Positions 1-10,829 are shown, counted from the stretch's first letter. The stretch is DNA of 64,000 bases from Pelobates cultripes (GCA_933207985.1 OW240920.1:134294317-134358316); one strand, 5' to 3'. Made by a program: numbers and translations. Notes: generated from the letters alone by a model not told the origin.

Positions 1-810
1 GGGTTAGAAATAGATTCTATCTTGGGTGAATGCCGACTGCCTCGGGACAAGTTGGAGGGGCTCAAGGGGGCGGTAGCTGCGGTGACCGTTGCGCGCAAAG
101 TTACGCTGCGGCAACTGCAGTCGCTAATAGGGATGCTGAACTTTGCATGCCGTGTAATTCCTATGGGGAGGGTTTTCAGCCGCAGTCTGGCGGCTGCTAC
201 GGCAGGAGTTCGATCCCCGCATCATTTCATACGGGTGTCAGCAACCATGAGGGCTGATTTGGGCGTGTGGGATGCCTTCCTGCAGGATTTCAACGGGACG
301 GTGTTTTTCAGGCGGGCTGGTAAGTCGGCGGCGGAGTTGGAGCTCTTCACGGATGCTTCGGGTAGTGTGGGCTTCGGGGCCTACTTTGGCGGGAGATGGT
401 GTGCGGAGCGGTGGCCGGAGGCATGGGGGTCTAGCCCAGTCATGCGCAACCTGGCTTTTCTGGAATTATTTCCGTTGGTCGTTGCAATGGCACTATGGGG
501 CGAGGGGCTCCGGGACCAGAAAGTGGTCTTTTTCTCGGACAACATGGCGGTGGTGCATGCGGTGAATAATCAATCGGCTGCCTCTAAGCCGGGGGTTAGG
601 TTGCTGCGGCGCTTTGTGTTGATGTGTATGTCACGGAATGTTGTGTTTCGCGCGCGTCATGTCCCTGGGTACCTGAATGAGGTGGCTGACGCTCTGTCTC
701 GTTTTCAGTGGTCCCGATTTTGGTCGATGGCGCCAGGAGCATTGAAGGGAGGGGAGGCTTGCCCGGACGAGATATGGCAGCTGGGAGCGTCCTGCTTGGG
801 GGACTTGTGA
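1..810 (+). CDS. Ngaro RT (C-terminal end) and RNase H
   Basis: The frame is open from base 1, so the protein is cut by the window edge. The first residues (GLEID, then ECRLP) match the end of the RT palm/thumb of DIRS/Ngaro polymerases. The RNase H core follows: LFTDASG at about 346-366, an acidic residue in LAFLELFPL at about 451-477, FFSDNMA at about 529-549, and a C-terminal ADALSRF at about 688-708. It would degrade the RNA strand of the cDNA hybrid during retrotransposition. The last 100 bp overlap the recombinase frame. No stop or frameshift is seen in the visible part. Confidence 0.85.
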   Translation, partial: GLEIDSILGECRLPRDKLEGLKGAVAAVTVARKVTLRQLQSLIGMLNFACRVIPMGRVFSRSLAAATAGVRSPHHFIRVSATMRADLGVWDAFLQDFNGTVFFRRAGKSAAELELFTDASGSVGFGAYFGGRWCAERWPEAWGSSPVMRNLAFLELFPLVVAMALWGEGLRDQKVVFFSDNMAVVHAVNNQSAASKPGVRLLRRFVLMCMSRNVVFRARHVPGYLNEVADALSRFQWSRFWSMAPGALKGGEACPDEIWQLGASCLGDL

Positions 811-1682
811 AGGCTTCACTGGCACCGGCCACATGGGCCTCCTACAGTAAGGTCTGGGACTCTTGGGAACGATCATTAGACGGGTTGGAGCATGGCTTAC
901 GTGGGGATGCACTGCGGGACGCTTTTCTGTGGTACACCTGCCAATTGCTGGCAAAGGGGGCGTCCCCGGCAGTGGTCGACAGGTCCATGGCGGCAATGGC
1001 GTTCTGGTTCCGATGGCGCGGGTCGGAGGATCTGACTAAGACCTTCCTAATACGGCAGGCGCTGAAGGGTTATCGAAAGGGCCGCAGGACCTGTGACTCT
1101 AGGCGCCCGGTGTCGGTACGGGTATTGGGGGATCTGGTGGGTCGGTTGCCGGAAATTTGTTTCAACGGGTTTGAGGTCTCTCTGTTCAGATCGGCTTTTC
1201 TCTTGGCATTTTTCGGGGCGTTCCGCGTGGGGGAGCTGGTGAGTGCCAGTAGGGTGGTGCCCGGGGGTCTGCAGGCCTCAGGGGTTCGTGTCTTGGAGGG
1301 TAAGGTGGTTGTGCATCTGGGTAGTTCTAAGACGGACGTCCGTGGCGTGGGTAGGGACGTTACGCTATGGGCTCTGCCGGGCGCAGCATTGTGCCCGGTG
1401 GCTGCAGTGGCGGAGTACATGGCTCGGAGGCCGGCGGTGGGGGGTTCCTTCTTGATACATGCGGATGGTTCTTCCCTGTCCCGGTTTCAGTTTACAAAGG
1501 TTTTTCGGGCCGGGCTAGGTAAGTTGGGGCTTCCGGCCGGACGTTTTGGTACTCACTCCTTTCGCATTGGGGCGGCCACGGAGGCCGCACGGTTGGGGTT
1601 AGGAGATGAGGTCGTGAAGCGCATAGGGAGATGGGAGTCGGTGCGGTTCCGCTCATATGTGCGGTTGGGCTTATTGGAATAA
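708..1682 (+). CDS. Ngaro tyrosine recombinase
   Basis: A frame of up to 324 codons in a different phase from the RT/RNase H, overlapping its end. The open frame begins at GTG 708; the first ATG is at 774. The catalytic residues of the tyrosine-recombinase family are present in order: Arg in FRVGEL (about 1225-1242), His and Arg in HSFRIG (about 1554-1571), Trp in GRWES, and the nucleophile Tyr in SYVR just before the stop. It would integrate a circular DNA copy without a DDE integrase, which agrees with the lack of LTRs. The sequence around 690-708 (GTCTCGTTTTCAG) resembles a 3' splice site, so the true start could be spliced. Confidence 0.88.
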   Translation: MVPILVDGARSIEGRGGLPGRDMAAGSVLLGGLVKASLAPATWASYSKVWDSWERSLDGLEHGLRGDALRDAFLWYTCQLLAKGASPAVVDRSMAAMAFWFRWRGSEDLTKTFLIRQALKGYRKGRRTCDSRRPVSVRVLGDLVGRLPEICFNGFEVSLFRSAFLLAFFGAFRVGELVSASRVVPGGLQASGVRVLEGKVVVHLGSSKTDVRGVGRDVTLWALPGAALCPVAAVAEYMARRPAVGGSFLIHADGSSLSRFQFTKVFRAGLGKLGLPAGRFGTHSFRIGAATEAARLGLGDEVVKRIGRWESVRFRSYVRLGLLE

Positions 1683-1756
1683 TAATAAAAAAAAAAGGTA
1701 CATGTCTGGGTAGGTATATGTTTATATATATGTATATGTATGGTGTGGGGGCGGAC

Positions 1757-2407
1757 ATGGACGGAGGAGTCCTCTTTTGCCTTTCCCTCATGCTTGTTTT
1801 CTTCTTCTCCCCAGGACGGGTTGCTTGGATTGTGGGACATTCTTTTGTCTTCTGGGCGGAGAGGAGGGCCGCAGCTCGAATGCAGGGCCAGCAGCTGGGC
1901 TTTCCGAAGGACCAGTTGACAGTCCGATGGTTTGGGTACAGGGGATTTTGCTGGGGGGAGGTTTGTGGGGCAATTTTTAGGATGGTGGTGGGCGGGAGGA
2001 CACCGGACATGGTGGTCCTTCATGCTGGGGGTAACGACTTGGGCCTCACGCCACAACGTCGGTTGGTAAAGTGGATGAAGCAGGACATCAACAAACTGAG
2101 GGACCTGCTTCCGGGGGTTATGTTAGTGTGGTCGGAGATTGTCCCAAGGCGTCGATGGCGGCACGCGCGGGATCCGGTGGCGATTGATCACTGCAGGAAA
2201 AAGGTGAACAGCTTAATGGCGAGCTTTGTTAGGAAGATGGGAGGTGTGGTGGTACGGCACAGCGAGTTGGAGGAGGGGTTGCCGGGGTACTGCCGCTCGG
2301 ACGGGGTTCACCTTTCGGAGGTGGGTTGGGATCTGCTCAACTTGGGTTGGCAGGTTGGTATGCAGCGGGCGCTGTTTCTTCGGGGTGGCGGAGCTCAGAC
2401 GGCTTAA
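1757..2407 (+). CDS. Ngaro accessory SGNH/GDSL-type hydrolase
   Basis: The hydrolase homology begins at about 1818. Family blocks are visible: block I with the nucleophile Ser in VGHSF, the G-N block in HAGGNDL, and the catalytic pair in DGVHLSEVGW near the end. Known: vertebrate Ngaro elements can carry an SGNH hydrolase of unknown role. The frame is open from 1631 and its first ATG after the recombinase stop is at 1757, but residues before 1815 are low-complexity and hydrophobic. A strong 3' splice-site sequence (TTTTCTTCTTCTCCCCAG) ends at 1814, directly before the conserved part. I infer that the domain may be joined to upstream sequence by splicing. The substrate cannot be read from the sequence. 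Confidence 0.75.
   Translation: MDGGVLFCLSLMLVFFFSPGRVAWIVGHSFVFWAERRAAARMQGQQLGFPKDQLTVRWFGYRGFCWGEVCGAIFRMVVGGRTPDMVVLHAGGNDLGLTPQRRLVKWMKQDINKLRDLLPGVMLVWSEIVPRRRWRHARDPVAIDHCRKKVNSLMASFVRKMGGVVVRHSELEEGLPGYCRSDGVHLSEVGWDLLNLGWQVGMQRALFLRGGGAQTA
1800..1814 (+). promoter_or_regulatory. Candidate 3' splice site before the Ngaro hydrolase
   Basis: A pyrimidine run ending in CCCCAG lies immediately before the first conserved hydrolase residues. The matching donor is not identified; it could lie in the upstream ORFs or left of the window. Confidence 0.45.
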
Positions 2408-2431
2408 GGGGTCAAGGTCTGAGCTTATGGC

Positions 2432-2900
2432 GGGATGGGGAGCTGAAGGAAAGGAAATAGGCTCCCCAGGATGAACGTAATGGAAAACAAACAAGTGGTG
2501 GTCATTGGTGGTTGATAGGTTTCGAGTCCTGTCGGTGGCTCAGAACCTGGTGGGGTAGGGGTATCCGGGTATACCCCTGCCGTGGTTAATGGATGGTTGG
2601 CACTTTACATCGATTGGAATAATGTTGATGTATGGTATATATATATGTTTATTTATATGGGGGTCATTGCCCTTTATATGTTAATGGAAGGAATAGGATG
2701 CGAGGGCGGAGTATGGGGGGCAATGACCCATGTTTACTTGTTAAGTTATTATTATTATTATTGTTATTATTATTGTTTGCTAAATAAAGCTGTGGACATA
2801 TTTCCCCATATCCTCTAGTATGTGCGTTATTGGGTGGGGTTATGGGGTGGTTGTCCTGGATTCCGACTGCCCAAAATGGCGACTATACACCTGTCATGTA
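2432..2900 (+). repeat. Ngaro split direct repeat B1
   Basis: A 469-bp copy nearly identical to 3127-3595, differing at a few positions near its start (for example GGGATGGGG versus GGGACGGGG). Both end in CACCTGTCATGTA. A short ORF of 78 codons occurs identically in both copies but is a by-product of the repeat. Confidence 0.9.
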
Positions 2901-3126
2901 GCCCCATGTAGCCAAGCGCAGCTAAGCGGAAAAAGGCCTTGACAGGGGTTAGGAGGCGGGCCTAGGAGGAAGTAAGCAAGGGAGTGGAGTTATGGGTAAG
3001 TGGGTTTGGTTATTTAAATGGGCAGCCATTTTAGTTAATTCATTCTAACTTCCTACCTGGTTAAGTTTGTCCCACCCACCCTCCCTGTTTTGTTATGTGT
3101 GGTTTTGTCCCGTTTTTCACAGCGGT
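2901..3126 (+). repeat. Ngaro repeat A2 (predicted copy of the 5' terminus)
   Basis: The 226 bp between B1 and B2. By the known Ngaro architecture it should duplicate the 5' terminal repeat A1, which is outside the window. Only position supports this. Confidence 0.6.
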
Positions 3127-3595
3127 GGGACGGGGAGCTGAAGGAGAGGAAATAGGCTCCCAAGGATGAACGTAATGGAAGACAAACAAGTGGTGGTCAT
3201 TGGTGGTTGATAGGTTTCGAGTCCTGTCGGTGGCTCAGAACCTGGTGGGGTAGGGGTATCCGGGTATACCCCTGCCGTGGTTAATGGATGGTTGGCACTT
3301 TACATCGATTGGAATAATGTTGATGTATGGTATATATATATGTTTATTTATATGGGGGTCATTGCCCTTTATATGTTAATGGAAGGAATAGGATGCGAGG
3401 GCGGAGTATGGGGGGCAATGACCCATGTTTACTTGTTAAGTTATTATTATTATTATTGTTATTATTATTGTTTGCTAAATAAAGCTGTGGACATATTTCC
3501 CCATATCCTCTAGTATGTGCGTTATTGGGTGGGGTTATGGGGTGGTTGTCCTGGATTCCGACTGCCCAAAATGGCGACTATACACCTGTCATGTA
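3127..3595 (+). repeat. Ngaro split direct repeat B2, right terminus
   Basis: Second copy of the 469-bp repeat; similarity stops at 3595, where AT-rich flanking DNA of another element starts. It sets the 3' boundary of the Ngaro copy. Confidence 0.88.
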
Positions 3596-4176
3596 AAATA
3601 CAAATAATAAGTAATTTAAATTAAAGAAAAACATGTAAAAATTTAATATATATATATCTATATGATAGGTATTTTGATAGTAATATATATACACACACAC
3701 ACACACACACATATATAAAAATAAAAGAAAAATACAAAATATACATATGTCCATATACAAAATTACATAAATAATTATATAAATATACATGTAGATTTCA
3801 AATATATAAATATGCGTATATATATATTTAAATTCTACGTGCGTATTTATGTAATATTTTTACATAATTAAGTCATTTTATTGATTGCAATTTGAGGGAC
3901 CTGCCTGCCAACCCAGGCCAAAAGTCCAGAGAATTTAATTTGCCAGCACTATATTTTACCCTGTAACGTTCTACGACACCCTAAAACCTGTACATGGGGG
4001 GTTACTGTTTTACTCAGGAGACTTCGCTGAACACAAATATTAGTGATTCAAAACAGGAAAACATATCACAGCGATGATGTGGTCAGTGAAAGTGACTTTT
4101 TTAGCATTTTTCCCACACACAAACAGCACTTTTACTGACGATATAATTGTTGTGATACGTTTTCCTGTTTTGAAAC
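3596..4176 (+). mobile_element. Old TTAA-type DNA element, left segment
   Basis: AT-rich DNA followed by a stretch at about 3860-4176 that matches 51060-51320 in the second copy (shared words include TTTGAGG.ACCTGCCTG and CCTGTACATGGGGGG). It is interrupted at 4176 by a hAT-like element and on its left by the Ngaro copy. It contains an (AC)n tract at about 3691-3711. No protein can be recognised, so it is non-autonomous or decayed. Confidence 0.75.
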
Positions 4177-5756
4177 CAGTGGCATACACACCAGGGTCGC
4201 AGGGGTCGCGGCTGCGACCGGGCCCGGCTCACCAGGGGGCCCGGCCGCCACTGCGACCCGGTATGTACCCACAGGGCCAGCCTCTTCCCCTGGGGGGCCC
4301 AGGAGCCGACCACCCCAGGACCCCCCGAGGCTGGCCCTGCTGACACCAAGCAGGCGGGTGGCCGGTTGGGCAGGCGCGCGCGCGAGGGAGCACTCAGTGC
4401 TTCCTCTTCAGCTCCCTCGCGCACCGCACTGATACCGGAGCCGGAAGATGACGGCATCTTCTGGCTCCGGCATCCCTGCGCGGCGCCCAAGGGAGCTGAA
4501 GAGGAAGCACTGAGTGCTCCCTCTCGCACCCGCCTGCCCGACCGGCCACCCGCCCAGGAGCCCAGCAGCACCACTGGACCCCAGGGAATCCCCCCAGCAC
4601 TCCAAAAGGTAAGGAGGCTGGGGGGATTACATTAAAAAAAACATGTGTTAGTGTGTGTGTTTTAGAGTGAGTGTCAGTGTTAGTGTGAGTGTGTCAGTGT
4701 TAGAGTGAGTGTCAGTGTTAGTGTGTCAGTGTTAGTGTTAGTGTTAGAGTGAGTGTCAGTGTTAGAGTGTGTGAGAGTGTTAGAGTGAGTGAGAGTGTTA
4801 GAGTGTGTGTCAGTGTTAGTGTTAGAGTGAGTGTCAGTGTTAGAGTGTGTGAGAGTGTTAGAGTGTGTGTCAGTGTTAGTGTTAGAGTGAGTGTCAGTGT
4901 TAGAGTGAGTGTCAGTGTTAGAGTGTGTGAGAGTGTTAGAGTGTGTGTCAGTGTTAGTGTTAGAGTGAGTGTCAGTGTTAGAGTGAGTGTCAGTGTTAGT
5001 GTTAGAGTGAGTGTCAGTGTTACAGTGTTAGAGTGAGTGTCAGTGTTAGGGTGTTAGCGTGTGTGAGTGTTAGCGTGTGTGTTAGTGTGTGTCAGTGAGT
5101 GTGTTACTGTGTGTGTGTGTGTGTGTCTTAGTGAGTCTGTTTGATGTCTGTTAGGGAGTGTGTGTTTGTCAATGAGAGTGTATGTTTTGTAAGTGAGTGT
5201 GTATGTATGTCTGTCGCTGAGTGTGTCTCTGTCAGTAAATGTGTGTGTCTGTTAGCTAGTGTGTATGTGTCTGTAAGTGAGAGTGTGTGTGTCTTCAGCA
5301 CTTACCTTTCTCCAGCGCCGGACTCCCTTGGCGCTGGGGATCCCTCAGCTCCGAATGTGACCGCGCACGCATTCAAACCGCCCATAGGAAAGCATTACTA
5401 TGGACGTTCAGTGTGCTCCTCTAGCGGCTGTCAGTGAGACAGCCACTAGAGGCTGGATTAACCCTCAGTGAAACATAGCAGTTTCTCCGAAACTGTTATG
5501 TTTTCAGCTGCAGGGTTAAAACTAGAGGGACCTGACACCCAGACAACTTCATTGAGCTGATGTGATCTGGGTGTCTGTAGTGGCCCTTTAAGTGTGTGTG
5601 CATCTGCATGCACTGGCGTACATACCGCGGTCGCAGCCCTGTAACCCCTGCGACCAGGTGCCCACCGCCATGTGTTGCGGCCCAGCCCGCACGCGGGGGG
5701 GGGGCCCACGGATAAATTTTCGCACCGGGGCCCCATGGGTCATGTGTACGCCACTG
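4177..5756 (+). mobile_element. Non-autonomous hAT-like element with GT minisatellite
   Basis: Terminal inverted repeats: CAGTGGCATACACA on the left and TGTGTACGCCACTG on the right. The 8-bp flanks are identical (TTTGAAAC at 4169-4176 and 5757-5764), as expected for hAT insertion. The interior has GC-rich inverted blocks at about 4370-4560 (mirrored CTCAGTGCTTCCTCTTCAGC and its complement), a long GT-rich minisatellite, and a MITE-like piece near 5460-5590. It has no transposase. It sits inside the old TTAA element, whose second copy shows the uninterrupted sequence near 52200-52250. Confidence 0.88.
4640..5300 (+). repeat. GT-rich minisatellite inside the hAT element
   Basis: Irregular tandem units built from GTGTTAGAGTGAGTGTCA and shorter variants, degenerating rightward into plain GT repeats. 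The open frame across it (Ser-Val-Arg repeats) is an artefact. Confidence 0.9.
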
Positions 5757-5887
5757 TTTGAAACATTAATATTTGTGTTCAGCAAAGTCTCCCGAGTATA
5801 ACAGTACCCCCCATGTACAGGTTTTATAGCGTTTTTAAAAGTTACAGAGTCAAATATTTTTACATTGAAAAAGGCCAGGTTGGTTAC
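5757..5887 (+). mobile_element. Old TTAA-type DNA element, middle segment
   Basis: Continues the element interrupted at 4176; it matches about 52230-52375 (CCCCCCATGTACAGGTTTTAT and AGTTACAGAGTCAAATAT). It ends at the gypsy insertion, whose target GTTAC is 5883-5887. Confidence 0.75.
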
Positions 5888-6423
5888 TGTCAGGTTACCT
5901 GTAGATTCTACCTCTGAGGAGGTCAGTCTCTCTTCCAAAGGGGCTCCTATGCCCAAGCATTTCGGCATTTTTCAGCCGTTTTCGCGCCGGCCGCGCTAGC
6001 TCCTCCCTCTTTTATGACGCGATGGCTAATCGTCGACGTCATGACGTCATCATCACGTAACCGCCGGACACCGCAATTCCGGACCTTTTGGGGGCGTGGT
6101 CATAATTAAGGTGACAGGGTATTTAAGGGAAGCTTTTACTACTGCTCATTGCCCTGTCATGGTTCTAGCTTGCTTGTCACTCAGCGCGTTCTCTCTCTTT
6201 GTGTTTTTCGGTTTTGACCTAGCTTGTACCTTGTCCTGTTGCTCTCTCCTCTCCTTTGACCCGGCTTGTTCCTCGCTTACCTGTCCTCCGGCTCCCTCGA
6301 CCTCGGCTTACCTTTTGACCATTCTTGTCTTATCTATACGTTAGTCCGGCCATTCTAAGGTCCGGTATACGTACCTCCTCCTGTCCGCACTCTGCGTATT
6401 GGATCCCTGTCATGATCCTGACA
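5888..6423 (+). repeat. Gypsy 5' LTR
   Basis: 536 bp, TG...CA ends, near-identical to 10718-11253. The 3' half has a CT-rich stretch (about 6190-6310) like many LTR R/U5 regions. Confidence 0.93.
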
Positions 6424-6438
6424 TTACGACAGGGCCAT

Positions 6439-7345
6439 ATGGATCCTGCAGGTGCTAGTCCTCCTGACCCCAGATTTGAGGCCATGGACCATAGAATGGA
6501 TCAAATGGCTCTAGCGTTGCAATCTTTGCTAGCACGTCCCAGTACCCAGTCAGAAGAAATACGTTCCACAGCTAGCCATCCTCTAAGTACTGGTTTGGAA
6601 GTAGCCACTGTAGGCGCATCTTCCCATGTCACTTCCCCGTTACGATATGGGGGTTCGCCTGATACTTGTCGAGGTTTTTTAAACCAGATAAGCATACATT
6701 TTGAACTTCAACCCCGGGCTTATCCTACTGACAGGGCTAAAGTAGGGTTCATTATAACACTGCTAATAGACAAAGCACTTAGATGGCCCAATCCCCTTTG
6801 GGAGAATGATAACCCTTTAGTCTACAACTATACTGCGTTTGTCACAGCTTTCAGAAGGACTTTTGACCCCCCAGGAAGGAAGGTTAATGCAGCCAGATCT
6901 CTGTTACGCCTTAAACAACAAAATAGAACTAGAATATGCGTTAGAGTTTAGATCCCTGGCAGCAGAGGTGAAATGGAACGAACAAGCTTTTATGGATGTA
7001 TTTTTGAATGGGTTGTCTGATGAGATTCTAGATGAGATTGCCACAAGAGAACTTCCAGAAAATTTAGAAGATTTAGTGTCTTTTATTTCCAGAATAGATG
7101 AACGCATGAGACAGAGGCAGAATACTCGAGAAAGAGCTAGTAGACCTCCTATGAGACTTGCTCCTTCCTTCCAGAACCCTGACTCCTACAATCCTACTCC
7201 ACCAGAACCTATGCAGATAGGTAATACTCACCTATCTGAGGCCGAGAGACAGTACAGAAGAAGGGAGGGTCTCTGTTTATACTGCGGGCGGAGAGGTCAC
7301 CTACGTCTTAATTGCCCTAATCGCCCGGGAAACGCTCGCACCTAA
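6439..7345 (+). pseudogene. Gypsy gag, frameshifted
   Basis: The capsid/nucleocapsid precursor that packages element RNA. ATG 6439 lies 16 bp after the LTR. The first frame runs to 6951, and the C-terminal half is open in another frame to 7345, so an indel lies at about 6910-6935. The second part ends with a CCHC zinc knuckle (CLYCGRRGHLRLNC, about 7276-7317) and a PMQIG motif upstream of it, usual for this family. Confidence 0.85.
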
Positions 7346-7365
7346 GTTCCCCTAGAGGACGGGCC

Positions 7366-10300
7366 TTGGGTGTTTCTATATTGTCCTCTATGTATAATGA
7401 TAAAGACCATAGGCTTCTGATTCCTGTCTCTTTAGCTTGGGAAAGTGGCGCTATATCTACGATGGCTTTGTTAGACTCTGGAGCAGCAGAAAGCTTTATA
7501 GACCAAGCTTTCGCTAATAAGCATTGTCTCCCATCCCAACTGAGAGACACACCCTTGGCCGTTGAGGCCATAGATGGTAGACCTTTGTCGGAACCAGTAA
7601 TATTCCATGAGACCAAACCCGTTAAACTAACCATCGGTATCCTCCATGAGGAGATGATATCCCTCCTGTTAATATCCTCCCCGGCTGTCCCAGTGGTTCT
7701 AGGATATTCTTGGCTCAAGAGACATAACCCCCAGATTGACTGGGAATGTGGAGAAATCGTTTCTTGGGGAACTGGTTGTAGGGAGAAATATTTGCTGAGA
7801 GTCACTTCTGTTTGCCCAGTAAACTCCTCTACCAACTCTTCTCAATCCACAGACTTGCAGATACCATCTCAGTATCTGGATCTCAAGTCTGTATTTGACA
7901 AGAGTAAGGCTGATACTTTACCTCCCCACCGGTCTTATGACTGTACTATTAGACTTTTGCCTGGTACTATGCCTCCTAGGGGTACGGTGTACCCTCTGTC
8001 TACCAAAGAAAATTTAGTTTTAGAGGAATACATCAAGGAAAATCTAGACAAAGGATTTATTAGAAAGTCTTCATCTCCGGCGGGGGCGGGTTTTTTCTTT
8101 GTAGAAAAGAAAGACAGTACCTTACGTCCTTGCATAGACTATCGGGGATTGAACAAGATTACCATCAGGAATGCTTACCCCATTCCTTTGATTACTGAAC
8201 TCTTTGACAGACTGAAGGGCTCCAGTATTTTTACCAAACTTGACCTGAGAGGAGCATATAACTTGGTGAGAATTAAACAGGGAGACGAATGGATGACAGC
8301 ATTCAATACCCGTTACGGACATTATGAGTATACCGTAATGCCGTTTGGGCTATGCAATGCCCCGGCCGTCTTCCAAGACTTGATTAATGAGGTCCTCAGA
8401 GAATTTCAACACGAATGCGTGATAGTATATTTGGATGATATACTAATTCATTCTAGGGACCTTGACTCACATCACAGACAAGTCAGAAGGGTGTTACAGA
8501 AACTTTTACAACATGGATTGTATTGTAAATTGGAGAAATGTAGCTTTGATCAATCCCAGATAACTTTCTTAGGCTACGTAATTTCCAAGGACGGGTTTAT
8601 GATGGACCCGATTAAACTAAAATCGTTTTTTAGATTGGCCTTTACCCAAGGGACTCAAAGCCATACAAAGATTTATTGGATTTTCTAATTATTACAGACG
8701 CTTCATTAAAGGGTACTCCTCTGTTATTGCTCCTATCACTAATATGACTAAACAAGGAGCCAATACCAAAATGTGGTCTACTGAGGCTTTATCTGCTTTC
8801 GAAACGCTCAAACAGACTTTTGCTTCAGCACCCATACTAGTTCATCCTGATACCTCTCTGCCCTTTCTACTTGAAGTTGATGCTTCTGAAACAGGGATAG
8901 GCGCGGTATTGTCCCAAAGACAAAGTTTAGATAAACCTTTACACCCATGCGGTTTTTTTTTCCAAGAAATTATCACACACAGAAAGGAGATATGATATTG
9001 GTGACAGAGAACTCTTAGCTATTATTATGGCATTAAAAGAATGGAGACATCTGTTAGAGGGCACTGTTCTCCCGGTTACCATCTTGACTGATCACAAAAA
9101 TTTATCTTACATTGGAGAGGCCAAAAGATTATCTGCCAGGCAAGCACGTTGGTCTATGTTCCTTACACATTTCAATTACATACTTACATACAGGCCTGGT
9201 TCTAAAAACACCAAAGCAGACGCATTATCTCGTCAACACGAACCTAATACCATCACGGAAGACACATTGTCTCCTATTGTTCCTGAACATAACATTATCG
9301 CCAACACCAATGTCAAAATACACTCTCCATTGCTCGCAGATATAATGAACAAACAATCTCTTGCTCCCGAACGTACTCCTGAGGGACGGTTCTTCGTGTC
9401 TCCCAAATTCCAAATGGACATAATTCGATGCTTTCACAATAGCAAGTTTGCCGGTCACCCCGGCATCCACAAAACTTGCTGTCTGATTTCCAAAGACTTC
9501 TGGTGGCCTAGTTTACGGAGGTATGTGGAAGACTTTGTCAAGGTCTGCGATATCTGTGTTAGGAATAAACTACCACAGGCCCTTCCTTGTGGTCTTTTGC
9601 AACCCTTAGTCATTCCCAACAAACCTTGGGCTAGTCTGGCTTTGGATTTTATTGTTGATTTGCCGGTTTCCAATAAACACACAGTTATTCTCACGGTTGT
9701 TGACAGGTTTACCAAAATGGCTCATTTCATCCCCTTGCCTAAACTTCCTTCCTCACCCGAATTGGCCGTGATATTTGCTAAGGAGATTTTTCGCTTACAT
9801 GTTATTCCCAATGAGATTGTGTCTGACAGGGGGTCCCAGTTCATTTCCCGTTTTTGGAGATCCTTCTGTTCCCAGTTGGGCATCAAGCTGAATTTTTCTT
9901 CTGCCTATCATCCTCAATCTAACGGGGCAGCCGAACGCACTAACCAGAAAATTGAGCAATATCTACGTTGTTTTGTTTCTGAACACCAGGACGATTGGGT
10001 CGGTCTGATTCCTTGGGCGGAGTTTGCTCACAACAACCTTGTTTGTGGTTCCACTCGTAATAGCCCCTTTTTCTTGAATTATGGCTTTAACCCTACTATT
10101 CTTCCGTCAGTATCACCTTCTCATGGTTTACCGTCGGTTGATGTCCATATAGCCAACCTGAGAAAGTTGTGGGATCAGACTCGACAAATTCTTACTCGTA
10201 GTTCCACGGTGTTTAAGATGCATGCTGATAAGCGTAGACGGCCCGCCCCTGTCTTTTCTCCGGGTGATAGGGTCTGGTTGAGTACCAGACACATTCGCCT

Positions 10301-10829
10301 GAAAGTTCCTTCCATGAAGTTTGCTCCTCGTTACATAGGTCCTTACAGGGTGTTGAGGAGGATCAACCCGGTTTCTTATCTGCTGGACCTGCCTCCTACT
10401 CTGCGTATCCCTAACTCTTTTCATGTGTCTTTATTGAAACCTCTTGTTTGTAACAGGTTTTCTTCACACCCTGCTCCTCCTTCTTCGGTTCAAGTTGATG
10501 GTCAAGAAGAATATATTGTCAGGTCCATTCTTGATTCTCGTAATTCCAAGGGGAAGTTACAATACCTCATAGACTGGAAGGGTTATGGTCCTGAAGAGAG
10601 ATCTTGGGTTCCTTGTGAAGACGTGCATGCTCCTCGTCTTCTTCGAGCCTTCCACGTTCGATTTCCTTCTAAGCCCGCTCCCATCCGCCCGGTGGGCGTT
10701 TCTAAAAGGGGGGGTACTGTCAGGTTACCTGTAGATTCTACCTCTGAGGAGGTCAGTCTCTCTTCCAAAGGGGCTCCTATGCCCAAGCATTTCGGCATTT
10801 TTCGGCCGTTTTCGCGCCGGCCGCGCTAG
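7366..10829 (+). pseudogene. Gypsy pol (PR-RT-RH-IN-chromodomain), two frame breaks
   Basis: Protease motif LLDSGAAESF at about 7470-7500. RT covers about 7950-8600, with catalytic YLDDILIHS at about 8430-8456. The frame breaks near 8620-8640, in a T run, and again near 8950-8965, in a second T run. RNase H extends into the third frame. The integrase zinc finger has HPGIH at about 9455-9470 and CDIC at about 9546-9557. The DDE core has Asp in LDFIVD, Asp in SDRGSQF and Glu in GAAER. A GPY module lies near 10338, and a C-terminal chromodomain (YIVRSIL to WKGYGPEERSW, about 10510-10620) would direct integration to marked chromatin. The stop at 10827-10829 lies in the 3' LTR. Confidence 0.9.
10707..10717 (+). 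other. Gypsy polypurine tract
   Basis: An A4G7-type purine run just before the 3' LTR, the usual plus-strand priming site in LTR elements. Confidence 0.7.

Larger units (their letters stand above)
1..3595 (+). mobile_element. Ngaro-type tyrosine-recombinase retrotransposon, 3' part
   Basis: Seen: the end of a reverse transcriptase joined to RNase H, an overlapping tyrosine-recombinase ORF, an SGNH-hydrolase ORF, then two 469-bp direct repeats exactly 695 bp apart (2432-2900 and 3127-3595). Known: Ngaro elements have split direct repeats in the order A1-ORFs-B1-A2-B2 and vertebrate copies can carry a hydrolase ORF; DIRS elements instead have inverted termini. This identifies the element as Ngaro and places its right terminus at 3595. 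Gag and most of the RT lie beyond the left edge. The three ORFs are open with catalytic motifs in place, so the copy looks fairly young. It lies in sense orientation upstream of exon 2 of the sulfotransferase. Confidence 0.88.

Noticed and set aside
2582..3513. Identical 78-codon ORFs at 2582-2818 and 3277-3513
   Set aside because: They lie inside the two Ngaro direct repeats; identity comes from the repeat, and the translation ends in low-complexity Tyr runs.
1..3595. Assignment of the left element to DIRS
   Set aside because: Split direct repeats and the hydrolase ORF fit Ngaro; no inverted termini or methyltransferase domain are seen.
4749..5036. ORF of Ser-Val-Arg repeats
   Set aside because: By-product of the GTGTTAGAGTGAGT minisatellite.
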